NCBI GenBank assembly: GCA_963780825.1
Contig: CAWADL010000024.1
Span: 496,001-560,000, forward strand
Direction: 5' to 3'
Source of the DNA: Roseiarcus sp963780825
Lineage (GTDB): Bacteria; Pseudomonadota; Alphaproteobacteria; Rhizobiales; Beijerinckiaceae
DNA length: 64,000 bases
Position 1 is the first letter of the stretch. Each line of letters starts with the position of its first letter. Positions 36,137 through 45,618 of this stretch are shown here, in pieces. A program made the translations under genes and the position numbers. Below the pieces are notes generated by a model. The model ran no database searches, was not told where the DNA came from, and saw nothing but the letters and a program-made list of their open reading frames with translations.

Positions 36137-36823
36137 TCAGGCGACCTTCTTATTCAAATGCGGGAACAGATGGGTGACGGCCTCTGAATCGGTCTCCGCC
36201 TTGAAGGCATGCTTATCCTTCACGGCTTCCGCGCGAGCCACCGCGGGGCGGGCGTTGACGACGTCGAACCAGGCTTTCACATGCGGGAACTTCGCGAAGC
36301 CCTCTGGGCCAAAGATGAAGGGGATCGCGCGTGTCCAGCCCCATAGCGTCATGTCGACGAACGTATATTGATCGCCGAGCATATATTTGTTCTTCGCGAG
36401 ATGCGCGTCGATGATGCCCCAATGTCGCTCAGCCTCAAACATATAGCGGTTCAAGCCATAGTCCTTCGGCTCGGGCGCCACATGTTTGAAGTGCACGGCC
36501 TGGCCGGAATACGGGCCGATGCCGCTCGCAATGAACATCAACCACGAGAGCATATTGCCGCGGGCGACCGGAGTGTTCTCAGGCAGGAACTTGCCGGATT
36601 TCTCGGCGAGATAAAGCATGATGGCGTTCGAATCGAACACCGTCACGTCGCCATCGGTGATCGCCGGCGTCTTGCCGTTCGGGTTGATGGCGCGGAATTC
36701 TGAAGAATGCTGCTCGCCCTTCTTTGTGTCGACCGGGACCAATTCGTAAGGCAGCCCCGATTCTTCGAGAAAGAGTGCGACTTTGGCGGGGTTCGGCGAG
36801 GGGTGATAATAAAATTTGATCAT
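36137..36823 (-). CDS. Glutathione S-transferase family protein
   Basis: 228-residue cytosolic GST. The thioredoxin-like domain runs from KFYYHPSPNPAKVALFLEESGLPYELV, where SPNP is the likely glutathione-contacting turn, to NPNGKTPAITDGDVTVFDSNAIMLYL with the cis-proline and the DSNAI motif. The all-helical C-terminal domain has TFVDMTLWGWTRAIPFI. The VDTKKGEQHSSEFRAINPNGKTPAI pattern is that of YfcG/Ure2-like (nu-class) enzymes, which can act as disulfide-bond reductases. It is a single-gene unit; 36824-37110 upstream shows no gene. Confidence 0.9.
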   Translation of the reverse strand: MIKFYYHPSPNPAKVALFLEESGLPYELVPVDTKKGEQHSSEFRAINPNGKTPAITDGDVTVFDSNAIMLYLAEKSGKFLPENTPVARGNMLSWLMFIASGIGPYSGQAVHFKHVAPEPKDYGLNRYMFEAERHWGIIDAHLAKNKYMLGDQYTFVDMTLWGWTRAIPFIFGPEGFAKFPHVKAWFDVVNARPAVARAEAVKDKHAFKAETDSEAVTHLFPHLNKKVA

Positions 36824-37110
36824 TTTCTTGTGCGCTCCCTTGAGGCGTCTTGCAGATGGCGTGCGCGGGCCTCACGCGCAAGTGTCATTTTTGTTCCCGC
36901 CGACCGCTGACGCAGCTGTGCCAAAACTTGACGACGTTGACACGACGGCCAAGAAAACCCTGTACGCTCTTTGGGGCTCGGATCGCGAATCGCCGTACGG
37001 GTAGGGATCAAAACTGCGTTACCCGAGACTGTAGGGCCGATTAGCAGCCGAACGCTCGGCCGCTTATGCTAGTGCGCTCTCGATTCCCAAGGCGAAATTA
37101 GGAACGCACC

Positions 37111-37813
37111 ATGACCTCGCCGAAATACGAAACAGCGTTGATTGTTGGAGTTGGAGACGGCCTCAGCGCGTCGATTGCGCGTCGGTTCGCTCGCGAAGGC
37201 ATGAAGGTTGCGCTGGCGGCTCGAAGCGTTCAGAAGTTTGCAGCTTTGACCAAGGAGGTTGGGGCGCAGGCCTTTGCTTGCGACGCCGTCGATCCTGAGC
37301 AGGTGGCGCGCTTGTTTGATGAGGTGGAGAAGGCGCTCGGGGCGCCTGACGTCGTCGTCTACAATGCAAGCGCCAGAGCTCGAGGTCCTTTGATTGATCT
37401 CGACCCGACCGAGGTTGAGCGCGCCATCGCCGTGAGCGCCTTCGGCGGCTTTCTGGTCGCGCAACAAGCGGTGCGGCGCATGCTTCCGAAATCCAAGGGC
37501 GCCGTGCTGTTCACCGGCGCATCGGCGAGCGTGAAAGGATACGCTCGCTCGGCGCCGTTCGCGATGGGCAAGTTCGCGCTGCGCGGCCTCGCGCAAAGCC
37601 TGGCGCGTGAGCTCGCGCCACAAGGCATTCATGTCGCGCATTTCGTGATTGACGGCGCGATCCGAAGTGCGGCTCGAATCGAGCCGTCAGACAAACCCGA
37701 ACTCGATGCTCGATCCCGACGCCATTGCCGAGAGCTACCTTCACGTGTTGCAGCAACCGCGCAGCGCGTGGACTTGGGAGATCGAGCTGAGGCCGTGGGT
37801 GGAAGCTTTCTAA
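37111..37813 (+). CDS. SDR family oxidoreductase (frameshifted near the C-terminus)
   Basis: About 233 residues after repair. The nucleotide-binding motif is IVGVGDGLSASIARRFAREG, NAS replaces NAG, and the active site is PFAMGKFALRGL, where Phe stands in for the usual Tyr of YxxxK. This F...K form is typical of a bacterial SDR subfamily that also has GIHVAHFVIDGAI. A frame break near 37700 (an extra G in CCCGAAC) is followed by the conserved ending SMLDPDAIAESYLHVLQQ and PRSAWTWEIELRP, stopping at 37811-37813. The uncorrected frame runs a little further into the repeat. Confidence 0.84.
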
Positions 37814-37821
37814 CACGGCGC

Positions 37822-37918
37822 GGCGCCTGTAGCCGCGGTCGTTGACCGCGGCCGCACCGTGATCGGATCTTTGTCGGATAGAGACGATTGTCGACCGCGG
37901 TCAACGACCGCGGCTACA
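37822..37918. repeat. Dispersed palindromic element, family A copy 5
   Basis: It starts GGCGCCTGTAGCCGCGGTCG and ends CGACCGCGGCTACA, with the same GTT/AAC inner loops as the copies at 36010 and 47168. The spacer contains CACCGTGATCGGATC, related to the other copies. It follows the SDR stop directly. Confidence 0.9.
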
Positions 37919-38050
37919 TCCTGCGGATCTACCGCCAGAACACGAAAAATTGCCTCGTAGCGTTAGTGACGACGGGCTATTCGCCGCGAATAGTCATTGC
38001 AAAGGGCTTGGCCCTCAAAGCGCGCGTCCGACGCCAGAAGAGGCTCACAC

Positions 38051-38875
38051 ATGACGATTGTCACCACCCACGACGGCGTCGACATTTTCTACAAAGACTG
38101 GGGAACGGGCCAACCGATCGTGTTCAGCCACGGCTGGCCGCTGACCGCCGATGATTGGGATACGCAGATGCTGTTCTTCCTCAATCACGGATATCGCGTC
38201 ATCGCCCACGATCGTCGCGGGCACGGCCGCTCCACCCAGACCGGCGATGGCCACGACATGGATCACTACGCCGACGACCTCGCGGCGCTCACAACTTATC
38301 TCGACCTCAAGGAGGCGATTCACGTCGGCCACTCTACCGGGGGCGGCGAGGTTGTGCGCTATCTTGCGCGCCACGGAGAGCGCCGAGTGGCCAAGGCGGC
38401 GCTGATCAGCGCCGTGCCGCCGCTGATGGTGAAGACCGCGGAAAATCCCGGCGGCCTTCCCAAGGAGGTGTTTGACGGCCTTCAGGCCCAAGTCGCCGAC
38501 AATCGAGCGCAGTTCTACTACGATCTGCCGGCAGGCCCGTTCTATGGGTACAATCGGCCAAACGCCAAAGTCTCGCAGGCCGTTATCTGGAACTGGTGGC
38601 GGCAAGGCATGATGGGCGGCGCCAAAGCGCATTACGACGGCATCGTCGCCTTCTCGCAGACCGACTTCACCGAGGACCTTCAAAGCATCAACGTTCCGAC
38701 GCTGGTCATGCACGGCGATGACGATCAGATCGTGCCTTACGCCGACGCGGGGCCGCTGTCCGCGAAACTGCTGAAAAACGGCGTTCTCAAGACCTACAAA
38801 GGTTTTCCTCACGGCATGCCCACCACAGAGGCCGCCACGATCAACGCCGACTTGCTGGCGTTCTTCAAGAGCTAA
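38051..38875 (+). CDS. Alpha/beta hydrolase, non-heme chloroperoxidase-like
   Basis: 274-residue alpha/beta hydrolase. The oxyanion-hole segment is SHGWPLTADDWD, the nucleophile elbow is GHSTGGGEV with Ser near residue 95, the acid is in HGDDDQIVPY, and the His is in GFPHGMPTT. This combination is that of cofactor-free haloperoxidases and related esterases; the physiological role is usually ester or lactone hydrolysis. The ATG at 38051 is chosen over an in-frame start at 37997, which lies in a low-quality leader. It is a monocistronic gene followed by the channel gene. Confidence 0.9.
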   Translation: MTIVTTHDGVDIFYKDWGTGQPIVFSHGWPLTADDWDTQMLFFLNHGYRVIAHDRRGHGRSTQTGDGHDMDHYADDLAALTTYLDLKEAIHVGHSTGGGEVVRYLARHGERRVAKAALISAVPPLMVKTAENPGGLPKEVFDGLQAQVADNRAQFYYDLPAGPFYGYNRPNAKVSQAVIWNWWRQGMMGGAKAHYDGIVAFSQTDFTEDLQSINVPTLVMHGDDDQIVPYADAGPLSAKLLKNGVLKTYKGFPHGMPTTEAATINADLLAFFKS

Positions 38876-38944
38876 ACGGCGCCCCTTCGCAGCGCGGGGC
38901 ATTCCGACTAGAATGGCGCTCTCGCATCGGAGTAACCGTTAGCC

Positions 38945-40492
38945 GTGCCTTGGATCTCGCTTTCTTGTATCGTGTTGCTGCTATCAGGCGCTGCGCCTTT
39001 CCTGCCGGGCGCCCGAAGACCCGCGTTGCGTCTGTCCGTGACACTGGTTCTTCTCGCCGCGCTTACGCTTTCGCTGAGCCATCTTGTTGAGTCCCCGGTC
39101 GATCCGCATTTCGAAGCCGGCAATCGGACGCTGTTGTTGTCCGAAAAAGTGTTTGTCGCGCTGTGGTGGCTGCTGGTCGCGCGAGTGACCATCGCAGCCG
39201 GGCAGATTGCCTTGAAGGTCAACCACGCGCATCGCTCTTCGCGCCTCGCATCCGACTTGGCCTCGGCGATTGTCTATCTCGGCGCGGCGATCGCCATTCT
39301 GGATCTCGCTTTCGGGATCTCGGTGACCGGGCTGATCGCCACATCAGGCATCATCGCCATCGTTCTCGGCCTCGCGTTGCAGAGCACGCTCGGGGACTTA
39401 TTCTCCGGCATCGCGATCGGCATCGATCGGCCGTTCAAGGTTGGCGATGTGGTGATGATCGAGGGCACGGTCGAGGGCCGCGTCGTCGAGACCAACTGGC
39501 GCTCCACGCGGGTCGCCACGGCCACCAACGATATCGCGACAATCCCGAACAGCGTGATCGCCAAATCGCGCATTACCAACCGCAGCGCGCCCTCCGAATC
39601 GCACATGGGAAGCGCCAAGATCACCCTAGATCCCGCCGTGCCGCCGGCCCACGCGATCGCCGTCTTGCAGGCCAGCATCCGCAATGCTGAATTGGTGTCG
39701 GACAATCCGATGCCCACCGTCTCCTGCACGGACCTGGCCGGCGACGGGGCGGTCTACGAGATCAGCTTCTCGGCGCCTTTGCCTAAACTCGTCGGGGCGA
39801 GGTCGGATTTGCTCAACCAGGTCGCGCGACATCTTCGATACAACGGTATCGCGTTTGCTCGCACCGGCGGCGTTCCGATCACACCTGTGCAGGCGCCGGA
39901 TGCGCTGGAGATCTTGAACGACCTCGCGCTGCTTGACGCCCTACAGGGCGACGACCGGGCTCACCTCGCGTCCGAACTGGTGCGGCGGGAAGGCGGCGTC
40001 GGCGAGACGTTGTTCGTCGAAGGGGGCGCCACCGCTTCTTTGTTCGTGATCGCCAAGGGCGCCTTCGAAGTCTCGCAACTGCACGATCATGGTCCCCACC
40101 GCCTGGGCACACTGGGGCCCGGCGACTTCATCGGCGAGATGGCGCTGCTGATGGGGACGCCCAACGCCGCAACAGTGAAAGCACTGACGCCGTTTGCCGC
40201 CTATGAGTTGACCAAAGAGATGATCGCGCCGCTGCTGGCGAAAAACCCCGAGCTCGCGCACGCGCTTGAGGCGGGGGCCTCGCGGGCGCAGGCTATGCTT
40301 GAGCGCGCCGTGGCCGCGCAAGCCTGTCCAAAGCCGGCGGCGACTCCCCTTCTGGTTGATCGGATCCGCGCGTTCTTCGGCGTCGAGGCGCATTTCGGGG
40401 AGGTTACAATCCAGGGCGTTGGGACGGACGTCGTTAGTGCTAAGGTCGAGGAGGAATTTGCGAGCGTGGTGCGCCGGGCCACGGTGGTGTAG
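38945..40492 (+). CDS. MscS-family channel with C-terminal cyclic-nucleotide-binding-like domain
   Basis: 515-residue membrane protein. Four hydrophobic segments in the first 150 residues lead to the pore helix and MscS beta domain: ATSGIIAIVLGLALQSTLGDLFSGIAIGIDRPFKVGDVV, then NSVIAKSRITN. The C-terminal part, from about residue 330, is a CAP-like domain with GETLFVEGG and GDFIGEMALLMGTPNAATV. The phosphate-binding arginine expected after the alanine-leucine stretch (RTA or RSA form) is replaced by NAA, so cyclic-nucleotide binding may be lost or altered. Similar channels in rhizobia and cyanobacteria are cAMP/cGMP-modulated. The start is a GTG at 38945. Confidence 0.87.
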   Translation: MPWISLSCIVLLLSGAAPFLPGARRPALRLSVTLVLLAALTLSLSHLVESPVDPHFEAGNRTLLLSEKVFVALWWLLVARVTIAAGQIALKVNHAHRSSRLASDLASAIVYLGAAIAILDLAFGISVTGLIATSGIIAIVLGLALQSTLGDLFSGIAIGIDRPFKVGDVVMIEGTVEGRVVETNWRSTRVATATNDIATIPNSVIAKSRITNRSAPSESHMGSAKITLDPAVPPAHAIAVLQASIRNAELVSDNPMPTVSCTDLAGDGAVYEISFSAPLPKLVGARSDLLNQVARHLRYNGIAFARTGGVPITPVQAPDALEILNDLALLDALQGDDRAHLASELVRREGGVGETLFVEGGATASLFVIAKGAFEVSQLHDHGPHRLGTLGPGDFIGEMALLMGTPNAATVKALTPFAAYELTKEMIAPLLAKNPELAHALEAGASRAQAMLERAVAAQACPKPAATPLLVDRIRAFFGVEAHFGEVTIQGVGTDVVSAKVEEEFASVVRRATVV

Positions 40493-40501
40493 CAACCACG
40501 C

Positions 40502-40613
40502 CCGTCATTGCGAGCGGAGCGCAGCCATCCAGCGTCGTGAGATCGACGGCCCGCCAGAGATGGCGCCTGCACCGAATGGATTGCCGCGTCGCTTCGCTCC
40601 TCGCAATGACGGA
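40502..40613. repeat. Dispersed inverted repeat, family C copy 3 (divergent)
   Basis: It begins CCCGTCATTGCGAGCGGAGC and ends with a diverged complement containing GCTTCGCTCCTCGCAATGACGG. It has more mismatches than the copies at 6834 and 32698. It lies between convergent genes and could act as a terminator for both. Confidence 0.8.
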
Positions 40614-40617
40614 AGCC

Positions 40618-42340
40618 CTAGCGCTTCAGATTGACCTTGGCGAGATCTATCAGGTCGCGCGCGCGGCCGTCGAGCACCGCCTTCATCAGGAACATGCCGA
40701 AATGATAGGCCTCGCCGACCGTGGTCTTCGGCGGCATCGCGAGCTCCTGCCTCGCCGTCAGCACATCGACCAGCACCGGCCCGTCGTGCGCAAACGCGGC
40801 CGTCAGCGCGCCTTTCAGGTCGCCCGGTTGCTCGACTCGGAAGCCCTTCACGCCCATCGCCTCCGCCATCGCCGCGAAATTCGGGTTCTGCAGGTCGCAT
40901 TGCGAGTCGAGGAAACCCGTCGCCTTCATCTCCATTTCGACAAAGCCGAGCGTGCCGTTGTTGAAGACAATCAGCTTTACCGGCAGCTTCGCCTGAGTGA
41001 GGGTGATGAACTCACCCATCATCATGCTGAAGCCGCCATCGCCGGACAACGAGACCACCTGTCTTCCCGGACAAGCCGCTTGCGCGCCGATCGCCTGCAA
41101 CATGGCGTTCGCCATCGAGCCATGATTGAAGGAGCCGACGATGCGGCGCTTGCCGTTCAGTTTGATGTAGCGCGCCGTCCAGATGATCGGCGTGCCGACG
41201 TCGCAGGTGATCACCGCGTCCTCGGCGGCCAGCTCGCTGACCAGACGTCCGACATATTGCGGATGAATGATCTTGCTGTTCGGGCTGCTCTCCGCGAGCG
41301 CGTCGAGATCGGCGCGGGCCTTCTTGTAGTCGGCGAGCGCTTCGTCGAGATGCGAACGCGTCCGACTTCTCCTTGATGAGCGGCAGCAGCGCCTCGACCG
41401 TATCCTTGACATCGCCGAGCACGCCAAGCTCGAGCGCGCAGCGGTTGCCGAGCGCCTCCGGCCGGATATCGACCTGCGCGATCCGCGCGTTCTCGGGATA
41501 AAACGGGCGATAGGGAAAATCGGTGCCCAGCAGCAGCAGCGTGTCGCAGCTCTTCATCGCCTCATAGCCCGAAGCGAAGCCGACGAGGCCGGTCATGCCG
41601 ACGTCATAGGGGTTGTCGTATTCCATGATATTCCTTGCCGCGAAAGGCGTGGACGATCGGCGCTTTCAGCTGCTCGGCCAACTTGATGACCGGCTCATGC
41701 GCGTCCTTGCATCCGGCGCCGCAGAACAGCGTGACGCGCGAGCCTCGTTCAGGATGGCTGCCAACCGTGCGAGCTCGTGGTCATCCGGGCGCACAACCGG
41801 CTTTGACGGAAACAACCAGGCCGGCGTTTCCGCATCCAGCGGCTTCAGCGCGACGTCGCCGGGAATCACCACAACCGCGACGCCGCGTTTGGCGACAGCG
41901 ACGCGGATTGCGCGCGCGAGGACTTGCGGCAGCTGCTCCGGGTTCGAAACCAGCTCGACATAGTGGCTGCATTCCTTGAACAGACTCTCCGGATGGGTCG
42001 ACTGGAAATAATCGATGCCGATCTCTGTGCTTGGAATATGCGCGGCGATCGCTAGCACCGGGACGCCGCTGCGCTGGCAATCAAACAGGCCGTTGATGAG
42101 ATGCAGATTGCCGGGACCGCAGCTTCCCGCGCAGACCGCGAGTTCGCCGGTCACATGCGCTTCGGCGCCGGCCGCGAAGGCCGCGCCCTCCTCGTGCCGC
42201 ATGTGGATCCAATCGATCGTCTTCATCTGGCGCAGCGCGTCGGTGAATCCGTTGAGCGAGTCGCCGACGATGCCGTAGATCCTGCGCACGCCGGCTTTGT
42301 GAAGCGTGTCGGCCATATAAGCTGCTGCCGTCCGCGCCAT
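40618..42340 (-). CDS. poxB: Thiamine-diphosphate enzyme, pyruvate oxidase / pyruvate dehydrogenase (quinone) PoxB type (frameshifted)
   Basis: About 573 residues after repair, the PoxB length. The N-terminal domain has RRIYGIVGDSLNGF and the catalytic Glu in MRHEEGAAFAAG. The middle FAD-type domain has FPYRPFYPENARIAQVDI. The C-terminal domain has the ThDP/Mg motif SLSGDGGFSMMMGE ending at VFNNGTLGFV. PoxB decarboxylates pyruvate to acetate and CO2, with electrons to quinone. Frame breaks occur near 41735, 41632 and 41370, and the last two are explained by one extra base each. The ATG at 42340 follows a GGGAG site. Acetolactate synthase-like alternatives are less likely given the PoxB-type YDNPYDVGMTG segment. 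Confidence 0.88.
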
Positions 42341-42482
42341 TGTCATCTCCCAGGATGGCTGCCGTCTCGTGAGGACCATAAACTCTCTGGGCGCAATCGC
42401 GCCACATGTTGTCGGCGAGAACAACCTGTTATCAAGCAATGTTGTCTTTTGCGAACTCCCCAGGCAGAGTCATTTGAAACTT

Positions 42483-42636
42483 CGTCATGGCCGGACTTGT
42501 TCCGGCCATCCACGCCGGCACGCGGCCTGCCGGGGTCAGAACTCGAACGCTCTTGGTTGCAGCGGAGGCTGCTTTATTCTGAAACCTGTGGTGCGCCTCA
42601 CGGCGTGGGTGACCGGGACAAGCCCGGTCATGACGA
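42483..42636. repeat. Dispersed inverted repeat, family D copy 1
   Basis: The left end has CGTCATGGCCGGACTTGTTC followed by CGGCCATCCACGCC. The right end has GGCGTGGGTGACCGGGACAA followed by GCCCGGTCATGACG, its approximate complement. The GGCCGGACTTGTTCCGGCC core is itself a hairpin. A second copy is at 43943, so the two flank the Ldh2-family gene. Confidence 0.85.
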
Positions 42637-42640
42637 AAAA

Positions 42641-43648
42641 TCAGCGCTTGCCGAACGCCGCCACCCGCTCAACAAGCTCGGCGGGAAGCACAATTTCGTT
42701 TGCAATTGCTTGGGCCTTACTCCGCCCGGGCACATGAACACCGAGATGTTCGAGCTTCTGCAAATGCGCATCAAGCCGAGCGGCGAAACTCGTGTCGAGA
42801 AGTCGCGGCGCAATGGCGATCACCAACAGCCCCGCGCCCGGAGAGCGATCGCCGCGGCTGAAATCGGGCGCGTCGAGCGACCAATTGGCGCCGGTAAGGC
42901 CAGCGGCCATGACCTCAATCATCAGCGCGATATTTGCCCCGCGCGCGCCGCCAAACGGCAGCAGCGCGCCGGTAAGCGCGCGGATCGGATCATTGGTTGG
43001 AGCACCGTCCGCATCGATCGCCCAGCCCTCCGGCAAAACCTCGCCGCGCTCTGCCGCCTCGCGAATCTTCACGTAAGCCGTTGCGCTAGACGCCTGATCG
43101 ATCACGAGAGCGGCGCCTCCTTCGCCGGGCGCCGCAAAGGCGATCGGATTTGTGCAGTAGACCGCCTTCGAGACGCCAGGAGCCGCCATCAGAGGAGGGC
43201 CATTTGATACGGCCAAGCTCACCAAATCCGCCTCAGCTAGCCGGCGCGCGTAATAGCCGAGTTCGCCGGCCGTATAGCTGTTGCGTTGTGCGAAGACCGA
43301 AACGCCATAGTGGTTGGCGCGCGCGCTGAGTTGGTCAAAAGCCAGATCGAAACCAAGTTGCGCGACGCCACCACGCGCGTCCACTTGCACCAAGGCCGCG
43401 GCGGGGAACGACAGCACAGGCTCCGCGGCGCCGTCGATGCGGCCTTCAACAAGGCTTGTGAGATAGTCGAGGAGATGCGCGAAGCCGACCGCCGCTTTGC
43501 CATGAGCCTCGGCGGAGACGGTAGCCGCGGCGAGCGAGGCGGCAGCGGCGTCGCTGGCGCCAGCGCCGCGGCAGGCTCTGCGCGCCAAGTCCAGAGCTTC
43601 CGCGCAGCTGAGCCGCCGCATCTCAGTATTTTTCATGCTTGTTTTCAA
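42641..43648 (-). CDS. Ldh2 (malate/L-lactate dehydrogenase) family NAD(P)H oxidoreductase
   Basis: 335-residue protein of the Ldh_2 (YlbC/YjmC) fold, which is unrelated to classical LDH. AEAHGKAAVGFAHLLDYL near residue 46 includes the conserved catalytic His, SNGPPLMAAPGVSKAVYCTNPIAFAAP binds the cofactor, and FGGARGANIALMIEVMAAGL is the late glycine-rich segment. Family members include ureidoglycolate dehydrogenase, sulfolactate dehydrogenase and delta-1-piperideine/pyrroline-2-carboxylate reductases. Next to a polar amino-acid importer, a cyclic-imine reductase acting on D-amino acid or hydroxyproline products is the likeliest guess. It is divergent from that importer. Confidence 0.84.
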   Translation of the reverse strand: MKTSMKNTEMRRLSCAEALDLARRACRGAGASDAAAASLAAATVSAEAHGKAAVGFAHLLDYLTSLVEGRIDGAAEPVLSFPAAALVQVDARGGVAQLGFDLAFDQLSARANHYGVSVFAQRNSYTAGELGYYARRLAEADLVSLAVSNGPPLMAAPGVSKAVYCTNPIAFAAPGEGGAALVIDQASSATAYVKIREAAERGEVLPEGWAIDADGAPTNDPIRALTGALLPFGGARGANIALMIEVMAAGLTGANWSLDAPDFSRGDRSPGAGLLVIAIAPRLLDTSFAARLDAHLQKLEHLGVHVPGRSKAQAIANEIVLPAELVERVAAFGKR

Positions 43649-43942
43649 TCAGAGCGCTCACGCGTGTGCAATCAAATTGTTTGCGTGGGTCGAGAGCTTG
43701 ACACCCCTGCGCGGTTCGCCCTTGTATAAACGGGGCAGGACGACATTGCGAGGGATGGCATGACGACGACGACCGCCGCAAGTTCTTTTCCCGATGTCGC
43801 TTGCGAGCTGCGGCGAACGTCGGCGTCGGCGATCCGGCCCAGCTGCTCGAACCGAGCGTATTGGTCTTCAGGCCGTCGTTGGAGATTAGATGAATAGGAT
43901 AGACCGACCAATTCGAGGGTTGGCCCTGAAGGACGAGGATTT
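43649..43942. other. Intergenic region with a possible broken small ORF
   Basis: Between the divergent Ldh2 gene and the importer, an ATG at 43760 opens MTTTTAASSFPDVACELR. A one-base change near 43813 would continue it as VGVGDPAQLLEPSVLVFRPS and a stop near 43890. This could be a fragment of a lost gene; I cannot assign a family. Promoters for both flanking transcription units must also lie in 43649-44152. Confidence 0.3.
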
Positions 43943-44094
43943 CGTCATGGCCGGACTAGTTCCGGCCATCCACGCCGAAGTGCGCACGACAGGTTCAAGC
44001 TTAGGCGCCGTCGAGCGCCGCGAAACCGATTGGAGCTTTGAAACGACCGCTGCCCTTCACGGCGTGGATGCCCGGAACAAGTGCGGGCATGACG
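43943..44094. repeat. Dispersed inverted repeat, family D copy 2
   Basis: It starts CGTCATGGCCGGACTAGTTC plus CGGCCATCCACGCCG and ends GGCGTGGATGCCCGGAACAA plus GTGCGGGCATGACG. It differs from copy 1 in the interior while the ends are kept. It lies 59 bases before the importer's ATPase gene, so it is in or near that promoter. Confidence 0.85.
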
Positions 44095-44152
44095 CAGGAC
44101 GCGTCGATCAAATGCCCACTCCTAGCGCTTACGCGCTTTCGCGGGGATAACA

Positions 44153-44977
44153 GTGTCGTCGATTTCAATCAAACGCGACGCCAATAAGCCCCTCATGGAG
44201 AGCGAGGGCGCAATCCAAACGGCCAACGTGGCGCCGCTGCTGCGACTCGATGCGGTTCACAAGCGTTACGGGACGTTTGAGGCCGTCGCGGGAGTCGATC
44301 TCAAGGTCGAACCGGGCGAAGTCGTCGCGATCATCGGGCCGAGCGGCTCAGGCAAGAGCACGCTGCTTCGCTGCATCAATCAACTGGAGCCGCCAACGTC
44401 CGGTCGCGTCGTCGTCGGCAATGTGGTCATCGACGCCAACCGTGCGCCATCGCGGCGCGAGTTGATGCAATTGCGCCGCTCGGTCGGAATGGTGTTTCAA
44501 TCCTTCAACCTATTCCCGCATCTCACCGTGTTGCGCAATGTCAGCCTCGCCCAGGAACGGGTGATGGGACGGAGCCGCAAACAGGCTGACGAGGTCTCGC
44601 GACAGTTGCTCTCGCGCGTCGGGCTCGCCGACAAAGCCGACCAATACCCAAACCGCTGCTCGGGCGGCCAACAACAGCGCATCGCGATTGCGCGCGCCTT
44701 GGCGCTGGAGCCGCAGCTCATGTTGTTTGATGAGCCGACATCCGCGCTCGACCCCGAACTGGGCCTGGAGGTGCTCGCGGTCATCCGCGAGCTTGCAGAG
44801 AACGGCATGACGATGATCGTGGTCACGCACGAGATGCATTTTGCCGAGAGCGTTTCCGATCGGGTGATCGTCATGGCCGACGGTCGCATCGTCGAGGAGG
44901 GCCCGAGCGCGCAGGTCATGCGCAGCCCGACAAGCGAGCGCGCCAAACGCTTCCTGCGCGCCGTGGCCGAACGATGA
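44153..44977 (+). CDS. Polar amino acid ABC transporter ATP-binding protein (GlnQ/HisP type)
   Basis: ATPase of a PAAT importer, up to 274 residues. Walker A is GPSGSGKS, the Q-loop region GMVFQSFNLFPHLTV is typical of GlnQ-like proteins, the signature is CSGGQQQRIAIARA and Walker B LMLFDEPTSALDPELG. The start is given as GTG 44153; an ATG at 44195 would remove 14 non-conserved residues. First gene of an operon ATPase-permease-permease-binding protein, with 4-base overlaps between the first three. Confidence 0.93.
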   Translation: MSSISIKRDANKPLMESEGAIQTANVAPLLRLDAVHKRYGTFEAVAGVDLKVEPGEVVAIIGPSGSGKSTLLRCINQLEPPTSGRVVVGNVVIDANRAPSRRELMQLRRSVGMVFQSFNLFPHLTVLRNVSLAQERVMGRSRKQADEVSRQLLSRVGLADKADQYPNRCSGGQQQRIAIARALALEPQLMLFDEPTSALDPELGLEVLAVIRELAENGMTMIVVTHEMHFAESVSDRVIVMADGRIVEEGPSAQVMRSPTSERAKRFLRAVAER

Positions 44978-45618
44978 CCTTGGAGATCGCGCACGCCATT
45001 GCGATGGGAATACCGTGGACCCTCGCCGTTACGGTGGCCGCGTTCTCGATCGGGGCCGCGCTGGGCGCGCCGCTGTGCGCGATGCGCTTTTCGTCGCTTG
45101 CGATCGTGCGTTATCTCGCCGTCGCGCTAACGCTTATCCTGCGTGCGATTCCGCCGCTCGTATGGTTGTTCTTCATATTTTTCGGGCTCGGTTTTGGTTA
45201 TTTGCAGATCAGCCCCTTCGAGGCTGCGGCGGCGGGCTTGGGGCTGATCGCCGCAGCCAACATGGCCGAGATTTACCGCGGCGCCCTGACCGCCATCCAT
45301 CACGGGCAGTGGGAAGCGGCCTACGCGCTCAACCTGTCGACGCGCCATCGCTTCCTCGATGTGATCGCGCCGCAATTGCTGAGAGTCGCGCTGCCATCGG
45401 GCGCGACGTACGCGATCGGGTTGTTGAAGGACACCGCGATCGCTTCCACCATCGGCGTCAGCGAGATCGCCTTCCAGGCCTACCACACGTCGCAACGCAC
45501 GTTTCATAGTTTAGACGTCTACGCGATCGCGGGATGTCTTTACATCCTGATCAGCTTGCCGATGGCGTGGGCCACCCGCCGAGCCGACCTTCATTTGAGA
45601 GCGCGGGTCGCCCGATGA
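44974..45618 (+). CDS. Polar amino acid ABC transporter permease 1
   Basis: 214-residue inner-membrane permease of the HisMQ/GlnP type with about five helices. The cytoplasmic coupling loop is AAANMAEIYRGALTAIHHGQWEAAYALNLSTRHRF (EAA motif), which docks on the ATPase. LILRAIPPLVWLFFIFFGLG precedes it. It overlaps the ATPase stop and the next permease start (ATGA on both sides), so stoichiometric translation is expected. Confidence 0.92.
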   Translation: MTLEIAHAIAMGIPWTLAVTVAAFSIGAALGAPLCAMRFSSLAIVRYLAVALTLILRAIPPLVWLFFIFFGLGFGYLQISPFEAAAAGLGLIAAANMAEIYRGALTAIHHGQWEAAYALNLSTRHRFLDVIAPQLLRVALPSGATYAIGLLKDTAIASTIGVSEIAFQAYHTSQRTFHSLDVYAIAGCLYILISLPMAWATRRADLHLRARVAR

